Source: Candidatus Acidiferrales bacterium (lineage in GTDB: Bacteria; Acidobacteriota; Terriglobia; Acidiferrales; UBA7541). Taken from it: a stretch of DNA of 44,910 nt. The DNA lies in the NCBI GenBank assembly GCA_030037315.1, contig JASHRM010000223.1:1-44910 (forward strand), written 5' to 3'. Below, one piece after another: positions 34,748 to 44,451 of this stretch. How positions within the stretch are numbered: position 1 is the stretch's first letter; the number at the start of each line of letters is the position of its first letter. The position numbers were made by a program, and so were the translations under genes. The notes below the pieces were generated by a model. The model was not told the origin of the DNA. It did not search any database and worked only from the letters and a program-made list of their open reading frames with translations.

Positions 34748-37700
34748 ATGGGAGTGCATGGATTCGGAACTATGACCTCGGCGCCTCCGGTAAACATATT
34801 CACAGAAGTTGAAGAACCGATCGTAGGTGAGCTGTTTAGCGTTGAACGCCTCGAACAGCACGCCGAAAGTCTCGCCGCTGCCCAAATCGTAAGGAACGAC
34901 TGGCTCGGCAGCCGGCCTCTGATTCCCCGAGTCGCACAAAATGGACGGCTGCTCCTCGAGTATTACCGCACCAACGCGCGGGCAATTCAGGAAGAACAGG
35001 CCATCACGCCGGCGGCACAATGGCTCGTCGACAATTTCTACATCGTCGAGGAACAGCTTCGCGAAATCCACGACGACCTGCCTGCCGCTTATTACCGCAA
35101 ACTGCCGAAGCTGGCGGCCGGACATTTGGAAGGCTATCCCCGCGTTTACGGCGTTGCGTGGGCATTCGTCGCGCACACCGACAGCCGTTTTGAGCCGGAA
35201 GTCCTGCGGCGCTTTGTAAATGCGTATCAGCGCGTGCAGCCGCTATCGATCGGCGAACTCTGGGCGCTTGCGATTACTCTGCGCGTCGTCTTGGTCGAAA
35301 ATCTGCGCCGCGTCGCGGGTCGCCTTGTCGCCAGCCGCGAAGCGCGCGTGCAAGCCGACCTAACTGCCGACAAGCTCCTGGGCACTGGCGGAAAGCAAGC
35401 AGTGTCCGCTTCGGCGATTCTGCGGCGTTTTGAGAATCAGCCGCTCGATCGCGCATTCGCTGTGCAGCTCGTGCAACGGCTGCGCGATCTGGATCCAAAA
35501 GTCGGCCCGATCCTGGTTTGGCTCGACGAGCGGCTGGCGGCACAAGGCACGAACGTCGAAGAAATCGTTCGCCTCGAACATCAGCAGCAAGCAGCCATGA
35601 GCGTGACGGTGCGCAACATCATCACGAGCATGCGCTTCACCTCCACATTCGATTGGCACGCGTTCTTCGAAAGCGTCAGCATCGTCGACCAAATTTTGCG
35701 CGATGGCAGCGACTTCGGTGACATGGATTTCAGCACTCGTGATTCCTACCGCCACGCGATCGAGGATCTTTCGGCGGGCTGTGGACGATCCGAAATCGAA
35801 ATCGCGGAGCTTTCGGTAGCGAAGGCGCAGAATGCCGCGCTTCAGGCTCACACGAACAAACACACGCACGATATGCGCAAGACCGATCCCGGCTATTACT
35901 TGATCTCGCATGGTCGTCGGCCGTTTGAACGCGAAATCCGGTTCCGGGTTTCGTTTAGAAGATGGCTTCTGCGCCTGTACATTCGCATGGCGGTGCCGGG
36001 TTATCTAGGCACGATCGCTTTGCTCACGGCGATTATTCTCGCGTGGCCGCTGGTTCGCTCGTGGGAATCGGGTGCAACACGGCCTGAATTGACCCTTCTC
36101 GCAATACTTGCGCTAATTCCGGCTTCGGATCTGGCGATCGCGTTGATCAACCGCGGCATCACGGACTTGCTCGGGCCGCGGACTCTCCCTCGGCTCGAAC
36201 TCAAAGGCGGAATTCCCACGGAATTGCGAACGATAGTCGTAATTCCCACGCTGCTAACGTCTCCGAAGGAAGTTACAACGCTCGTTGAGCGGCTCGAAAT
36301 TCATTATCTGGCGAATCCGGATGGTGACCTGCGCTTTGCGCTGCTTTCGGATTGGGTCGACGCCTCGAGCGAGCATTTGCCTAACGACGCCGAACTGCTC
36401 GAAACGGCTACGCAGGGCATCGCGAATCTGAATGAGCGATACGGGCCGGCTCCAGGCGGCGGAGATCGATTCTATCTTTTCCATCGCAGGCGCCTGTGGA
36501 ACGAATCCGAAGGCAAGTGGATGGGTTGGGAGCGCAAGCGCGGCAAGCTGCACGAGCTTAATCTTCTGCTGCGAGGCTCGAAAGACACCTCTTTCATCAC
36601 GACCAGCGGTAAGCCGCCGCAACCAGTTTCCAGCGTCCGGTATGTAATTACGCTTGACTCGGATACGCGCCTTCCGCTCGGAGCGGCAGCGAAGCTGGTC
36701 GGCACGATGGCGCATGTGCTGAACCAGCCTGTCTTCAGTCCCGAGGAAGAACGAATCACGGATGGATATGGAATTGTTCAGCCGCGCGTCACTCCTTTTT
36801 TGCCTGCCGAAGGCGAAGGATCGATCTTTCAGCGCGTCTTTGCAGGACCCAGCGGGATCGATCCCTACGCGGCCGCTGTTTCGGATGTTTACCAGGATTT
36901 GTTCCGAGAAGGCTCCTTCACTGGAAAAGGCATTTACGACATCGACGCCTTCGAATCCGCGCTGGACGACAAAGTCCGCGACAACACGCTGTTGAGCCAC
37001 GATCTGCTGGAAGGCATTTTCGCGCGCGCTGCACTGGTGACGGATATCGAGCTGTTCGACGACTTCCCGTCTAACTTTGAGGCTTCCGCGGCGCGGCAGC
37101 ATCGTTGGACGCGCGGCGATTGGCAGTTGTTGCCGTGGATCGTCGGGTCGGAGGCGCGAAAATCCAAAATTCCGATCATCGGGCGCTGGAAAATGCTCGA
37201 CAACCTGCGCCGCTCGCTCTCTGCCCCGGCGATGTTCTTCACGATCACCGCGGGATGGCTCGCGCCGGGCCTGTCTCCGTGGCTATGGGCGCGATTCATT
37301 CTTGTTGTAATCGCCATTCCGGCTTTTATTCCGTTTCTGGTCGGCATCAATTCGCGGATTTCGGGAACTTCAAAGCGCAGCCAGTTCCACGGAGCCGTTT
37401 CGGATTTCACACTGGGATTATCGCAGTGGGCGCTCGTGGTTGTGTTCCTCGCTTATCAATCGTGGTTAATGATTGACGCTATTTTGCGCACCCTCCATCG
37501 CATGTATTCGTCTCACAAAAATTTGCTGGAATGGGTGACGGCAGCTCAGGCGAACCGCCGCGCGAATTTGAAACTGCCGGCGGCGTTCAGGCGCATGTCC
37601 GGCGGCTTGATATTTGCGCTGGCGGTGCTGGCCGTGGTGTTGATCGCGGAGCGTCACGCGCTACACGCTGCCCTGCCATTTGTAATCGCGTGGCTTGTGG

Positions 37701-40700
37701 CGCCCGCTGTGGCGTATTGGATCAGCCTTCCTTCGATTGACGAGGAAGAAGAGGTTTTGTCGGAATCTCAGCGCCGCGCCTTGCATTCCGCTTCGCGCAG
37801 AACGTGGAAATTTTTCGAGACATTCGTGACGCCCTCCGAAAACTTTCTGCCTCCCGATAACTTTCAAGAGGACCCCAGGCCGGTTGTGGCGCATCGCACG
37901 TCCCCAACGAACATTGGCCTTTATTTGCTTTCCACGCTCTCGGCTTGCGATATGGGATGGATCGGCGCATCCGATGCTGCAGACCGGATGGAAGCGACCC
38001 TCGATACGATGAACCGCCTCGAGCATTTCCGCGGCCACTTTCTGAATTGGTACGATACGCAAAGCCTCCAGCCACTCGAGCCGAAATATGTTTCCACTGT
38101 AGACAGCGGAAACATCGCCGGGCATCTACTGGCCCTCGCTACGGGCTGCCAGGAATTGATTGAGCGCGATTTCGTCGGCCCGAGCGCCACTAGCGGCGTG
38201 GAAGACACTGTATATCTCCTGAGCGACGCACTGGCAAATATTCGCGACACGCGCCGCATTCAAACCGTGACCCGGAAGCAGCTCAGCAACGCGGTCGATG
38301 CGCTTGCGGCTTCCCTGCGATCGGTCGGCACTGGATCCGTGTCATTCGCCGGAAAGCTTTTGGACATATCCTCGCGCGCGCACGCCGTCGCCGATATCGC
38401 TCAGACGCTTAGCCAGGAACAGGGCGCCACTGCGAGCGCCGATTTGTCTTACTGGGCCGCAGCAGCGAAAGAGTCGGCGGAAAGCCAGCTTCGCGATGCA
38501 CAGATTTTTTTCCCCTGGTTGCGGCTGGATTCTGCCGGTGTCAAGCTCGTTGCGGAATGGCATGCCGGTCAAACTGCGGGATGGGCGGCGATCGAGCGGT
38601 TTCTGTCCAGGAAGCTCACCTTGGAAGATGGCGAGCGGTACGAAGTTGTCGCCAACGAATTGAAAGCGCTCAAGCCTTCCGGAACTTCGTCGTCTTCATC
38701 GCAGCGCGCCGGTATTGACGAGTTGATCGACGCTTTCGAACGATCGGCCGCGGAAGCAAAGAATCTTCGGGAGCGGCTATCCGCTTTGGCAGAACGTTCG
38801 CGCCAAATGTTTGAAGGAACGGATTTCACCTTTCTCCTGGACCCCACGCGCAAACTTTTTGCCATCGGCTATCGAGCGACGGAAGGGCAGCTCGATCCAA
38901 ATTGTTACGACCTGCTCGCATCTGAAGCGAGGCTCGCCAGTTTCGTCGCTATCGCCAAGGGCGATGTTCCTTCGTCGCACTGGTTTCATCTCTCGCGCCC
39001 GCTAACCCCGGTGGGACAAGGAACCGCGCTCATCTCCTGGTCGGGGTCGATGTTCGAGTATCTGATGCCGGCGCTGGTGATGCACTCGCCAGTTAAAAGC
39101 ATGCTCTGGCAGACGTACGAGCAAGTTGTCGCGCGGCAAATTGAATACGGCGCCGAACGCGACGTGCCCTGGGGCATTTCCGAGTGCGCTTATGCAGCTC
39201 GCGATATAAATCTCACGTATCAGTATTCGAGTTTCGGCGTGCCCGGCCTGGGACTCAAGCGCGGACTCAGCGAGGATCTCGTGATTGCGCCGTACGCGTG
39301 CGTGCTCGCATCCATGGTGCAACCTGGATCTGCGGTGGAAAACTTCGGAAGACTGCGCGATGCCGGCGCACTTGGCCGTTACGGCTTTTATGAATCGCTC
39401 GATTACACCAGTTCGCGCCTGCAGGAAGGAGACAAGCTGGAGGTCGTTCGCGCATACATGGCGCACCACCAAGGAATGTCGATTGTGGCAATTGCAAACA
39501 TCCTCGGTGATGGGGCAATGCGCAACCGATTCCACGCGGCTCCCATCGTGCAAGCTACGGAACTTCTGTTGCAGGAGCGCACGCCGCGCGGAGTGCTCGT
39601 CGCTCGCCCGCGCGCCGAGGAAGTTTCTGCCGCCGCGCTGGTGCGCGACCTTGTGCCGCCGGTCGTGCGAACGTTCAAGACGCCTCACGATTCGACACCG
39701 CGAACAGAACTTCTCTCGAACGGTCGCTACGCGGTGATGGTCACGGCTGCCGGTTCCGGCTACAGCCGCTGGCGCGATATCGCCATCACTCGTTGGCGCG
39801 AAGATGCCACGCGGGACTGTTGGGGCTCCTACATTTTTCTGCGCGACGAACAGACGGGCAATGTTTGGTCTGCCGCCTATCAGCCGAGCGGCGCTGTGCC
39901 GGATAGTTACGAGGCTGTCTTCTATGAGGATCACGCCGACTTCTCCCGTCGCGATCGTCCCCTAACAACTTCGATGGAAATCGTCGTGTCCTCCGAAGAC
40001 GACGCGGAAATGCGCCGCGTATCGATAACGAACACCGGCCTTCGCGCGCGCACGATTCAAGTCACGTCTTATGCAGAGCTTGCACTAACCGCGCAAGCTG
40101 CCGACGCCGCCCATCCCGCCTTTTCGAATCTTTTCGTTGAGACGGAATTCAACCACGAAGTAGGCGCCCTGCTGGCTACTCGGCGAAAGCGTTCAGACGA
40201 TGAGCCGAACGTGTGGGCGGCTCATGTTTTGGTCGTCGAAGGCACATCAGAAGGCGAGGTTCAATACGAAACCGACCGGGCGCGTTTCGTTGGCCGTGCG
40301 CGCACAGTCGAATGCCCGATCTCGGTGATCGACGGCCGCCCGCTCTCGAATACTGTTGGTCCCGTTCTCGATCCGATTTTCAGCTTGCGGCGCACCATTA
40401 CGATCGCTCCGGGGACCACGGCTCGTCTGGTTTTTTCAACAATCGCCGCTTCCACTCGGGAAGACGCAATCAATCTGGCTGATAAGTATCGCGACGCCCG
40501 CACTTTCGAGCGCACCCTCACGCTCGCCTGGACGCAGGCTCAAGTGCAAATGCGCCATCTAGGGATCAGCGCTGAGGAAGCGCACCTTTTCCAAAGGCTC
40601 GGCAACGCCGTGATTTACTCGGATCGGAGTATGCGTCCAAGCAACGATTTCCTGCGCAGCACCACTCTGGACCGCTCGGCTCTGTGGTCGCAAGGAATCT

Positions 40701-43540
40701 CGGGCGACCTGCCGATCGTTCTGGCTCGCATCGACGACACGAGCGACGTGGATATGATCCGGCAATTGCTCCGCGCGCATGAATACTGGCGGACCAAACG
40801 TTTGTCGGCGGATGTCGTAATCGTCAACGAAAAACCTGCTTCCTACATTCAAGACTTACAGGGTTCCCTTGAAAATCTGGTGCGTGGCAGTCAGTTGCGC
40901 CTCTCTCCCGATACAAATGAATCGAGCGGCAAGATTTTCCTTCTGCGAGGAGATCTGGTGGCGCCGCACGTGATTGCTCAGTTGCAGGCCGCCGCGAGAA
41001 TCGTTCTGCTAAGCCGCCGCGGCACGCTTGCAGAACAAATTTTGCGGACCCAAGCCGAAGAGCCGGCGCCGATGCTGCGAGGTCCTCGCGTTCGCAGTTC
41101 CAGGCGCCAGGATGTTCCGCTTCCCCAGCAACCCTTGCAAAATTTCAACGGCTTAGGTGGATTTACTGATGACGGCCGCGAATATGCGATCGTCTTGAGC
41201 GAAGGCCTGCGCACGCCGGAGCCGTGGGTCAACGTAATCGCGAATCCCGATTTCGGATTTCTCGTGTCCGAATCTGGCGCGGGTTTCACGTGGTCGATCA
41301 ACAGCCACGAAAATCAGCTCACTCCCTGGTCCAATGACCACATTCTTGATCCGCCCGGCGAAGCCATCTACCTGCGCGACGAAACCAGCGGCGAGGTGTG
41401 GACGCCGACCGCCCTCCCGATTCGGGACGAAGACGCGACATACGTCACGAAACACGGACAGGGTTACACGCGATTTCTTCATGGGTCGCATGGAATTCTC
41501 GTAGATCTTCTGCAATTCGTGCCGGTAAAAGATTCGGTTAAAATTTCGAAGCTGATTCTGCAAAACGACTCCGGCCGCAATCGCCGGATTTCCGTGACAG
41601 CTTACGCTGAATGGGTGCTGGGCACGTTTCGCTCGTTCACTGCTCCGTATATCGTCACGGAATCGGACCATCAAACAGGCGCAATCTTTGCGCGAAGCAT
41701 GTGGACGGGAGAATTTGGCGGACGCGTCGCATTCGCCGATCTGGGCGGCCGGCAAACCACGTTCACTGCCGACCGTTGCGAGTTTCTTGGGCGCAATGGC
41801 AGCGCCGAGCGACCCATGGGCTTGGAGCCCGGCGTCACGCTTTCGGGCAAAACGGGAGCCGCGCTCGATCCCTGCGCGGCACTGCAAACCCTCGTAGAGC
41901 TTCGCGCGGGCGCCCGCGTGGAATTGCGATTTGTCCTTGGCGAAGCGGAAAACGTGGCTGCGGCGCGCGATCTGGTCAATCGCTACCGATCGGCGAATCT
42001 CGAAGAAAACTTCGCTGAAGTGACGCAGCAATGGGACGACATCTTGAGCGCCGTCCAAGTTACCACGCCCGATTCCTCGATGGATCTAATACTCAATCGC
42101 TGGCTTTTGTACCAGACGCTGTCATGCCGCGTGTGGGCGCGCGCTGCGTTCTATCAACTGAGCGGCGCCTACGGTTTCCGCGATCAGTTGCAGGACGTGA
42201 TGGCGCTCACAGTCGCCAAACGCAGCGTCGCGCGCGAGCATCTGCTTCGTGCAGCGGGACGGCAATTCATCGAAGGGGACGTGCAACATTGGTGGCATCC
42301 GCCATCCGGCCGCGGAATTCGCACGCGGATGTCAGATGATTTGCTGTGGCTCCCGTGGGCCGTTGTGCATTTCATCGAGGCCACGGGAGACACCTCGGTC
42401 CTCGAGGAAACAATCCCATTCCTTCATGGTGATTTGCTCGCCGAGGGGCAGAAGGAATCTTATTTCGAGCCGCTCGTGACGGACCAACGAGCCACTCTTT
42501 TCGAGCATTGCGCTCGGGCGCTCGATCGAAGCCTCGCAGTTGGCGCTCACGGTTTGCCCCTGATGGGCACCGGCGATTGGAACGACGGCATGAATCGGGT
42601 CGGCCAGGATGGCCGCGGCGAAAGCATCTGGCTCGGCTGGTTTCTGCATACGATTTTGTGGGAATTTGCCAAGGTTGCCGAAATGCGAGGCGAACATAAA
42701 CGTGCCGAAGCGTGGCGCCTGCACGTCATCGCGTTGAAGGCGGCGCTCGAGCGCGAAGGCTGGGACGGTGAATGGTATCGCCGCGCATATTTCGACGATG
42801 GCACGCCGCTGGGCAGCGCTACAAATTCGGAATGCCGCATCGACGCGATCGCGCAGTCGTGGGCGGTGATCAGCGGCGGCTCAGAACCTGCCCGTAGCGC
42901 TCGCGCGATGGCCGCCGTCGAACAGCAACTGATTCGGCGCTCCGAGCGCCTCGTGTTGCTGCTGACTCCGCCCTTCAACCATCCAGATCACGATCCCGGC
43001 TATATCAAAGGCTACTTACCAGGCATCCGCGAGAACGGCGGACAATACACGCACGCAGCCACTTGGACTCTGATCGCATATGCGGCGCTGGGAGACGGCG
43101 ACCGTGCTGGCGACCTATTCCGCATGTTGAATCCGGTTAACAAGTCCAGTTCGCGCGCAAGCGCGCAGCGCTATAAGGTCGAGCCCTACGTCGTCGCGGG
43201 CGATGTCTATGCCGAAGAACCTCATGTTGGCCGCGGCGGCTGGACGTGGTACAGCGGCTCGGCGGGCTGGCTCTATCGGGCGGGAATGGAATGGATTTTA
43301 GGCTTCCGTTTGCGCGGCATGAACCTCAGCATCGATCCGTGCATCCCGCGCAATTGGCCCAGTTACTCGATGAAATTCCGCTATCACTCTGCGGTCTACA
43401 ATATTCGCGTTGAGAACCCGAGCGGCGTGACGCGCGGCGTGGCATTAACCGAAGTCGATGGAAAGGTGCTCGCCGGCGCTGCGAATATTCCGCTTGCCGA
43501 CGACGGCGCGACCCACACGATCAGGGTTGTTCTGGGGTAG
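34748..43540 (+). CDS. Cyclic beta-1,2-glucan synthase-like protein (NdvB/ChvB type: GT84 + glycoamylase-like + GH94)
   Basis: 2930 aa; GT motifs 'DSDTRLP', 'RQHRWTRGDWQLLPW'; TM clusters; glycoamylase-like 'WGISECAYAARDINLTYQYSSFGVPGLGLKRGL'; GH94 'GTGDWNDGMNRVG', 'GGWTWYSGSAGWLYR'. Confidence 0.95.
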   Translation: MGVHGFGTMTSAPPVNIFTEVEEPIVGELFSVERLEQHAESLAAAQIVRNDWLGSRPLIPRVAQNGRLLLEYYRTNARAIQEEQAITPAAQWLVDNFYIVEEQLREIHDDLPAAYYRKLPKLAAGHLEGYPRVYGVAWAFVAHTDSRFEPEVLRRFVNAYQRVQPLSIGELWALAITLRVVLVENLRRVAGRLVASREARVQADLTADKLLGTGGKQAVSASAILRRFENQPLDRAFAVQLVQRLRDLDPKVGPILVWLDERLAAQGTNVEEIVRLEHQQQAAMSVTVRNIITSMRFTSTFDWHAFFESVSIVDQILRDGSDFGDMDFSTRDSYRHAIEDLSAGCGRSEIEIAELSVAKAQNAALQAHTNKHTHDMRKTDPGYYLISHGRRPFEREIRFRVSFRRWLLRLYIRMAVPGYLGTIALLTAIILAWPLVRSWESGATRPELTLLAILALIPASDLAIALINRGITDLLGPRTLPRLELKGGIPTELRTIVVIPTLLTSPKEVTTLVERLEIHYLANPDGDLRFALLSDWVDASSEHLPNDAELLETATQGIANLNERYGPAPGGGDRFYLFHRRRLWNESEGKWMGWERKRGKLHELNLLLRGSKDTSFITTSGKPPQPVSSVRYVITLDSDTRLPLGAAAKLVGTMAHVLNQPVFSPEEERITDGYGIVQPRVTPFLPAEGEGSIFQRVFAGPSGIDPYAAAVSDVYQDLFREGSFTGKGIYDIDAFESALDDKVRDNTLLSHDLLEGIFARAALVTDIELFDDFPSNFEASAARQHRWTRGDWQLLPWIVGSEARKSKIPIIGRWKMLDNLRRSLSAPAMFFTITAGWLAPGLSPWLWARFILVVIAIPAFIPFLVGINSRISGTSKRSQFHGAVSDFTLGLSQWALVVVFLAYQSWLMIDAILRTLHRMYSSHKNLLEWVTAAQANRRANLKLPAAFRRMSGGLIFALAVLAVVLIAERHALHAALPFVIAWLVAPAVAYWISLPSIDEEEEVLSESQRRALHSASRRTWKFFETFVTPSENFLPPDNFQEDPRPVVAHRTSPTNIGLYLLSTLSACDMGWIGASDAADRMEATLDTMNRLEHFRGHFLNWYDTQSLQPLEPKYVSTVDSGNIAGHLLALATGCQELIERDFVGPSATSGVEDTVYLLSDALANIRDTRRIQTVTRKQLSNAVDALAASLRSVGTGSVSFAGKLLDISSRAHAVADIAQTLSQEQGATASADLSYWAAAAKESAESQLRDAQIFFPWLRLDSAGVKLVAEWHAGQTAGWAAIERFLSRKLTLEDGERYEVVANELKALKPSGTSSSSSQRAGIDELIDAFERSAAEAKNLRERLSALAERSRQMFEGTDFTFLLDPTRKLFAIGYRATEGQLDPNCYDLLASEARLASFVAIAKGDVPSSHWFHLSRPLTPVGQGTALISWSGSMFEYLMPALVMHSPVKSMLWQTYEQVVARQIEYGAERDVPWGISECAYAARDINLTYQYSSFGVPGLGLKRGLSEDLVIAPYACVLASMVQPGSAVENFGRLRDAGALGRYGFYESLDYTSSRLQEGDKLEVVRAYMAHHQGMSIVAIANILGDGAMRNRFHAAPIVQATELLLQERTPRGVLVARPRAEEVSAAALVRDLVPPVVRTFKTPHDSTPRTELLSNGRYAVMVTAAGSGYSRWRDIAITRWREDATRDCWGSYIFLRDEQTGNVWSAAYQPSGAVPDSYEAVFYEDHADFSRRDRPLTTSMEIVVSSEDDAEMRRVSITNTGLRARTIQVTSYAELALTAQAADAAHPAFSNLFVETEFNHEVGALLATRRKRSDDEPNVWAAHVLVVEGTSEGEVQYETDRARFVGRARTVECPISVIDGRPLSNTVGPVLDPIFSLRRTITIAPGTTARLVFSTIAASTREDAINLADKYRDARTFERTLTLAWTQAQVQMRHLGISAEEAHLFQRLGNAVIYSDRSMRPSNDFLRSTTLDRSALWSQGISGDLPIVLARIDDTSDVDMIRQLLRAHEYWRTKRLSADVVIVNEKPASYIQDLQGSLENLVRGSQLRLSPDTNESSGKIFLLRGDLVAPHVIAQLQAAARIVLLSRRGTLAEQILRTQAEEPAPMLRGPRVRSSRRQDVPLPQQPLQNFNGLGGFTDDGREYAIVLSEGLRTPEPWVNVIANPDFGFLVSESGAGFTWSINSHENQLTPWSNDHILDPPGEAIYLRDETSGEVWTPTALPIRDEDATYVTKHGQGYTRFLHGSHGILVDLLQFVPVKDSVKISKLILQNDSGRNRRISVTAYAEWVLGTFRSFTAPYIVTESDHQTGAIFARSMWTGEFGGRVAFADLGGRQTTFTADRCEFLGRNGSAERPMGLEPGVTLSGKTGAALDPCAALQTLVELRAGARVELRFVLGEAENVAAARDLVNRYRSANLEENFAEVTQQWDDILSAVQVTTPDSSMDLILNRWLLYQTLSCRVWARAAFYQLSGAYGFRDQLQDVMALTVAKRSVAREHLLRAAGRQFIEGDVQHWWHPPSGRGIRTRMSDDLLWLPWAVVHFIEATGDTSVLEETIPFLHGDLLAEGQKESYFEPLVTDQRATLFEHCARALDRSLAVGAHGLPLMGTGDWNDGMNRVGQDGRGESIWLGWFLHTILWEFAKVAEMRGEHKRAEAWRLHVIALKAALEREGWDGEWYRRAYFDDGTPLGSATNSECRIDAIAQSWAVISGGSEPARSARAMAAVEQQLIRRSERLVLLLTPPFNHPDHDPGYIKGYLPGIRENGGQYTHAATWTLIAYAALGDGDRAGDLFRMLNPVNKSSSRASAQRYKVEPYVVAGDVYAEEPHVGRGGWTWYSGSAGWLYRAGMEWILGFRLRGMNLSIDPCIPRNWPSYSMKFRYHSAVYNIRVENPSGVTRGVALTEVDGKVLAGAANIPLADDGATHTIRVVLG

Positions 43541-43593
43541 TCAGAACACACAAATCTCCGGGTGCGGCTGGCCCTGCGTGATGAAAATCCTGT

Positions 43594-44241
43594 TTAGGCT
43601 TCGATGATTCTGTTGCGGATTGCGTAGCGAACGAGTTCGCTTACCGTGTGCAGTTCGAGCTTACGCATGATGTTCGCGCGATGCGTCTCCACCGTCTTCA
43701 CGCTGATGTTGAGCAGCACGGCCACTTCCTTGTTGCTCTTGCCCTCAGCGAGAAGCTGGATGATTTCGTTTTCGCGTGACGTGATGCGCGACGCCGTCTT
43801 GTTACGAACGGGAGAATCCGCGCGCGCCGGCACTGCGATGGCTTCCGAGACGCGCTCCGAGTAAAAGGTCTTGTGGGTCGCGAGGTTTTCAAGCGCGGTC
43901 GATAGGTCGCGGCCCGAATCCGACTTCACGACGTATCCGCGAATTCCCGCGTTCATCACATCGCGAACGATCTGGTCGGAGTAGTGCATGGAAAGCATCA
44001 GAATTTCGGTTTTCTCGGAGGCTTTGCGAATTCGCTTCGCGGCCTCGATCCCGTTCAGCTCGGGCATGGAAATGTCGAGAATCGCCACATCGGGCTTCAG
44101 CTCTTGAGCCTTCGCCACCGCTTGGGAACCTGTGTGTGCTTCGCCACAAATTTCCCAGCCCTTGCGCGATTCGATGATTGTCTTGATTCCCCGGCGCATC
44201 AGGTCGTGATCGTCAGCCACAAGTATGCGTAGTGAACCCAC
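43594..44241 (-). CDS. NarL/FixJ-family response regulator (receiver + LuxR HTH)
   Basis: 'RILVADDHDLMRRGIKTII', 'VAILDISMPELNG', 'SRENEIIQLLAEGKSNKEVAVLLNISVKTVETHRANIMRKL'. GTG start with AGGAGG; ORF extends to 44274. Confidence 0.95.
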   Translation of the reverse strand: MGSLRILVADDHDLMRRGIKTIIESRKGWEICGEAHTGSQAVAKAQELKPDVAILDISMPELNGIEAAKRIRKASEKTEILMLSMHYSDQIVRDVMNAGIRGYVVKSDSGRDLSTALENLATHKTFYSERVSEAIAVPARADSPVRNKTASRITSRENEIIQLLAEGKSNKEVAVLLNISVKTVETHRANIMRKLELHTVSELVRYAIRNRIIEA

Positions 44242-44310
44242 ATGACCCTCCTTGACTTGCGACAGAAGCCTCACATAGGCCTAAACCGCAGGACATACAT
44301 AGTTCGATGG

Positions 44311-44326
44311 AATTCCCTAGGGTATT
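44311..44326. promoter_or_regulatory. Near-palindrome upstream of the response regulator gene
   Basis: AATTCCCTAGGGTATT: CCCTAGGG core with extended arms (one mismatched pair). Confidence 0.4.
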
Positions 44327-44399
44327 TCATGTATCCATACGCGCCTGAAAATAATAGGCTTGGCGCGGTTCGGGGCGAGAATGCCCATCGAGAACAAGA

Positions 44400-44436
44400 A
44401 AAATGGCCGGTGATCTCAAGCGAATCACCGGCCATT
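44400..44436 (-). terminator. Rho-independent terminator
   Basis: On the minus strand AATGGCCGGTGAT-tcgcttgag-ATCACCGGCCATT followed by TTT; 13-bp perfect stem just after the stop at 44452. Confidence 0.88.
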
Positions 44437-44451
44437 CCTTGCCAGAGTGTT

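Noticed and set aside
36254-37102. 282-aa minus-strand ORF inside the glucan synthase gene
   Set aside because: Antisense frame of highly conserved GT84 coding sequence.
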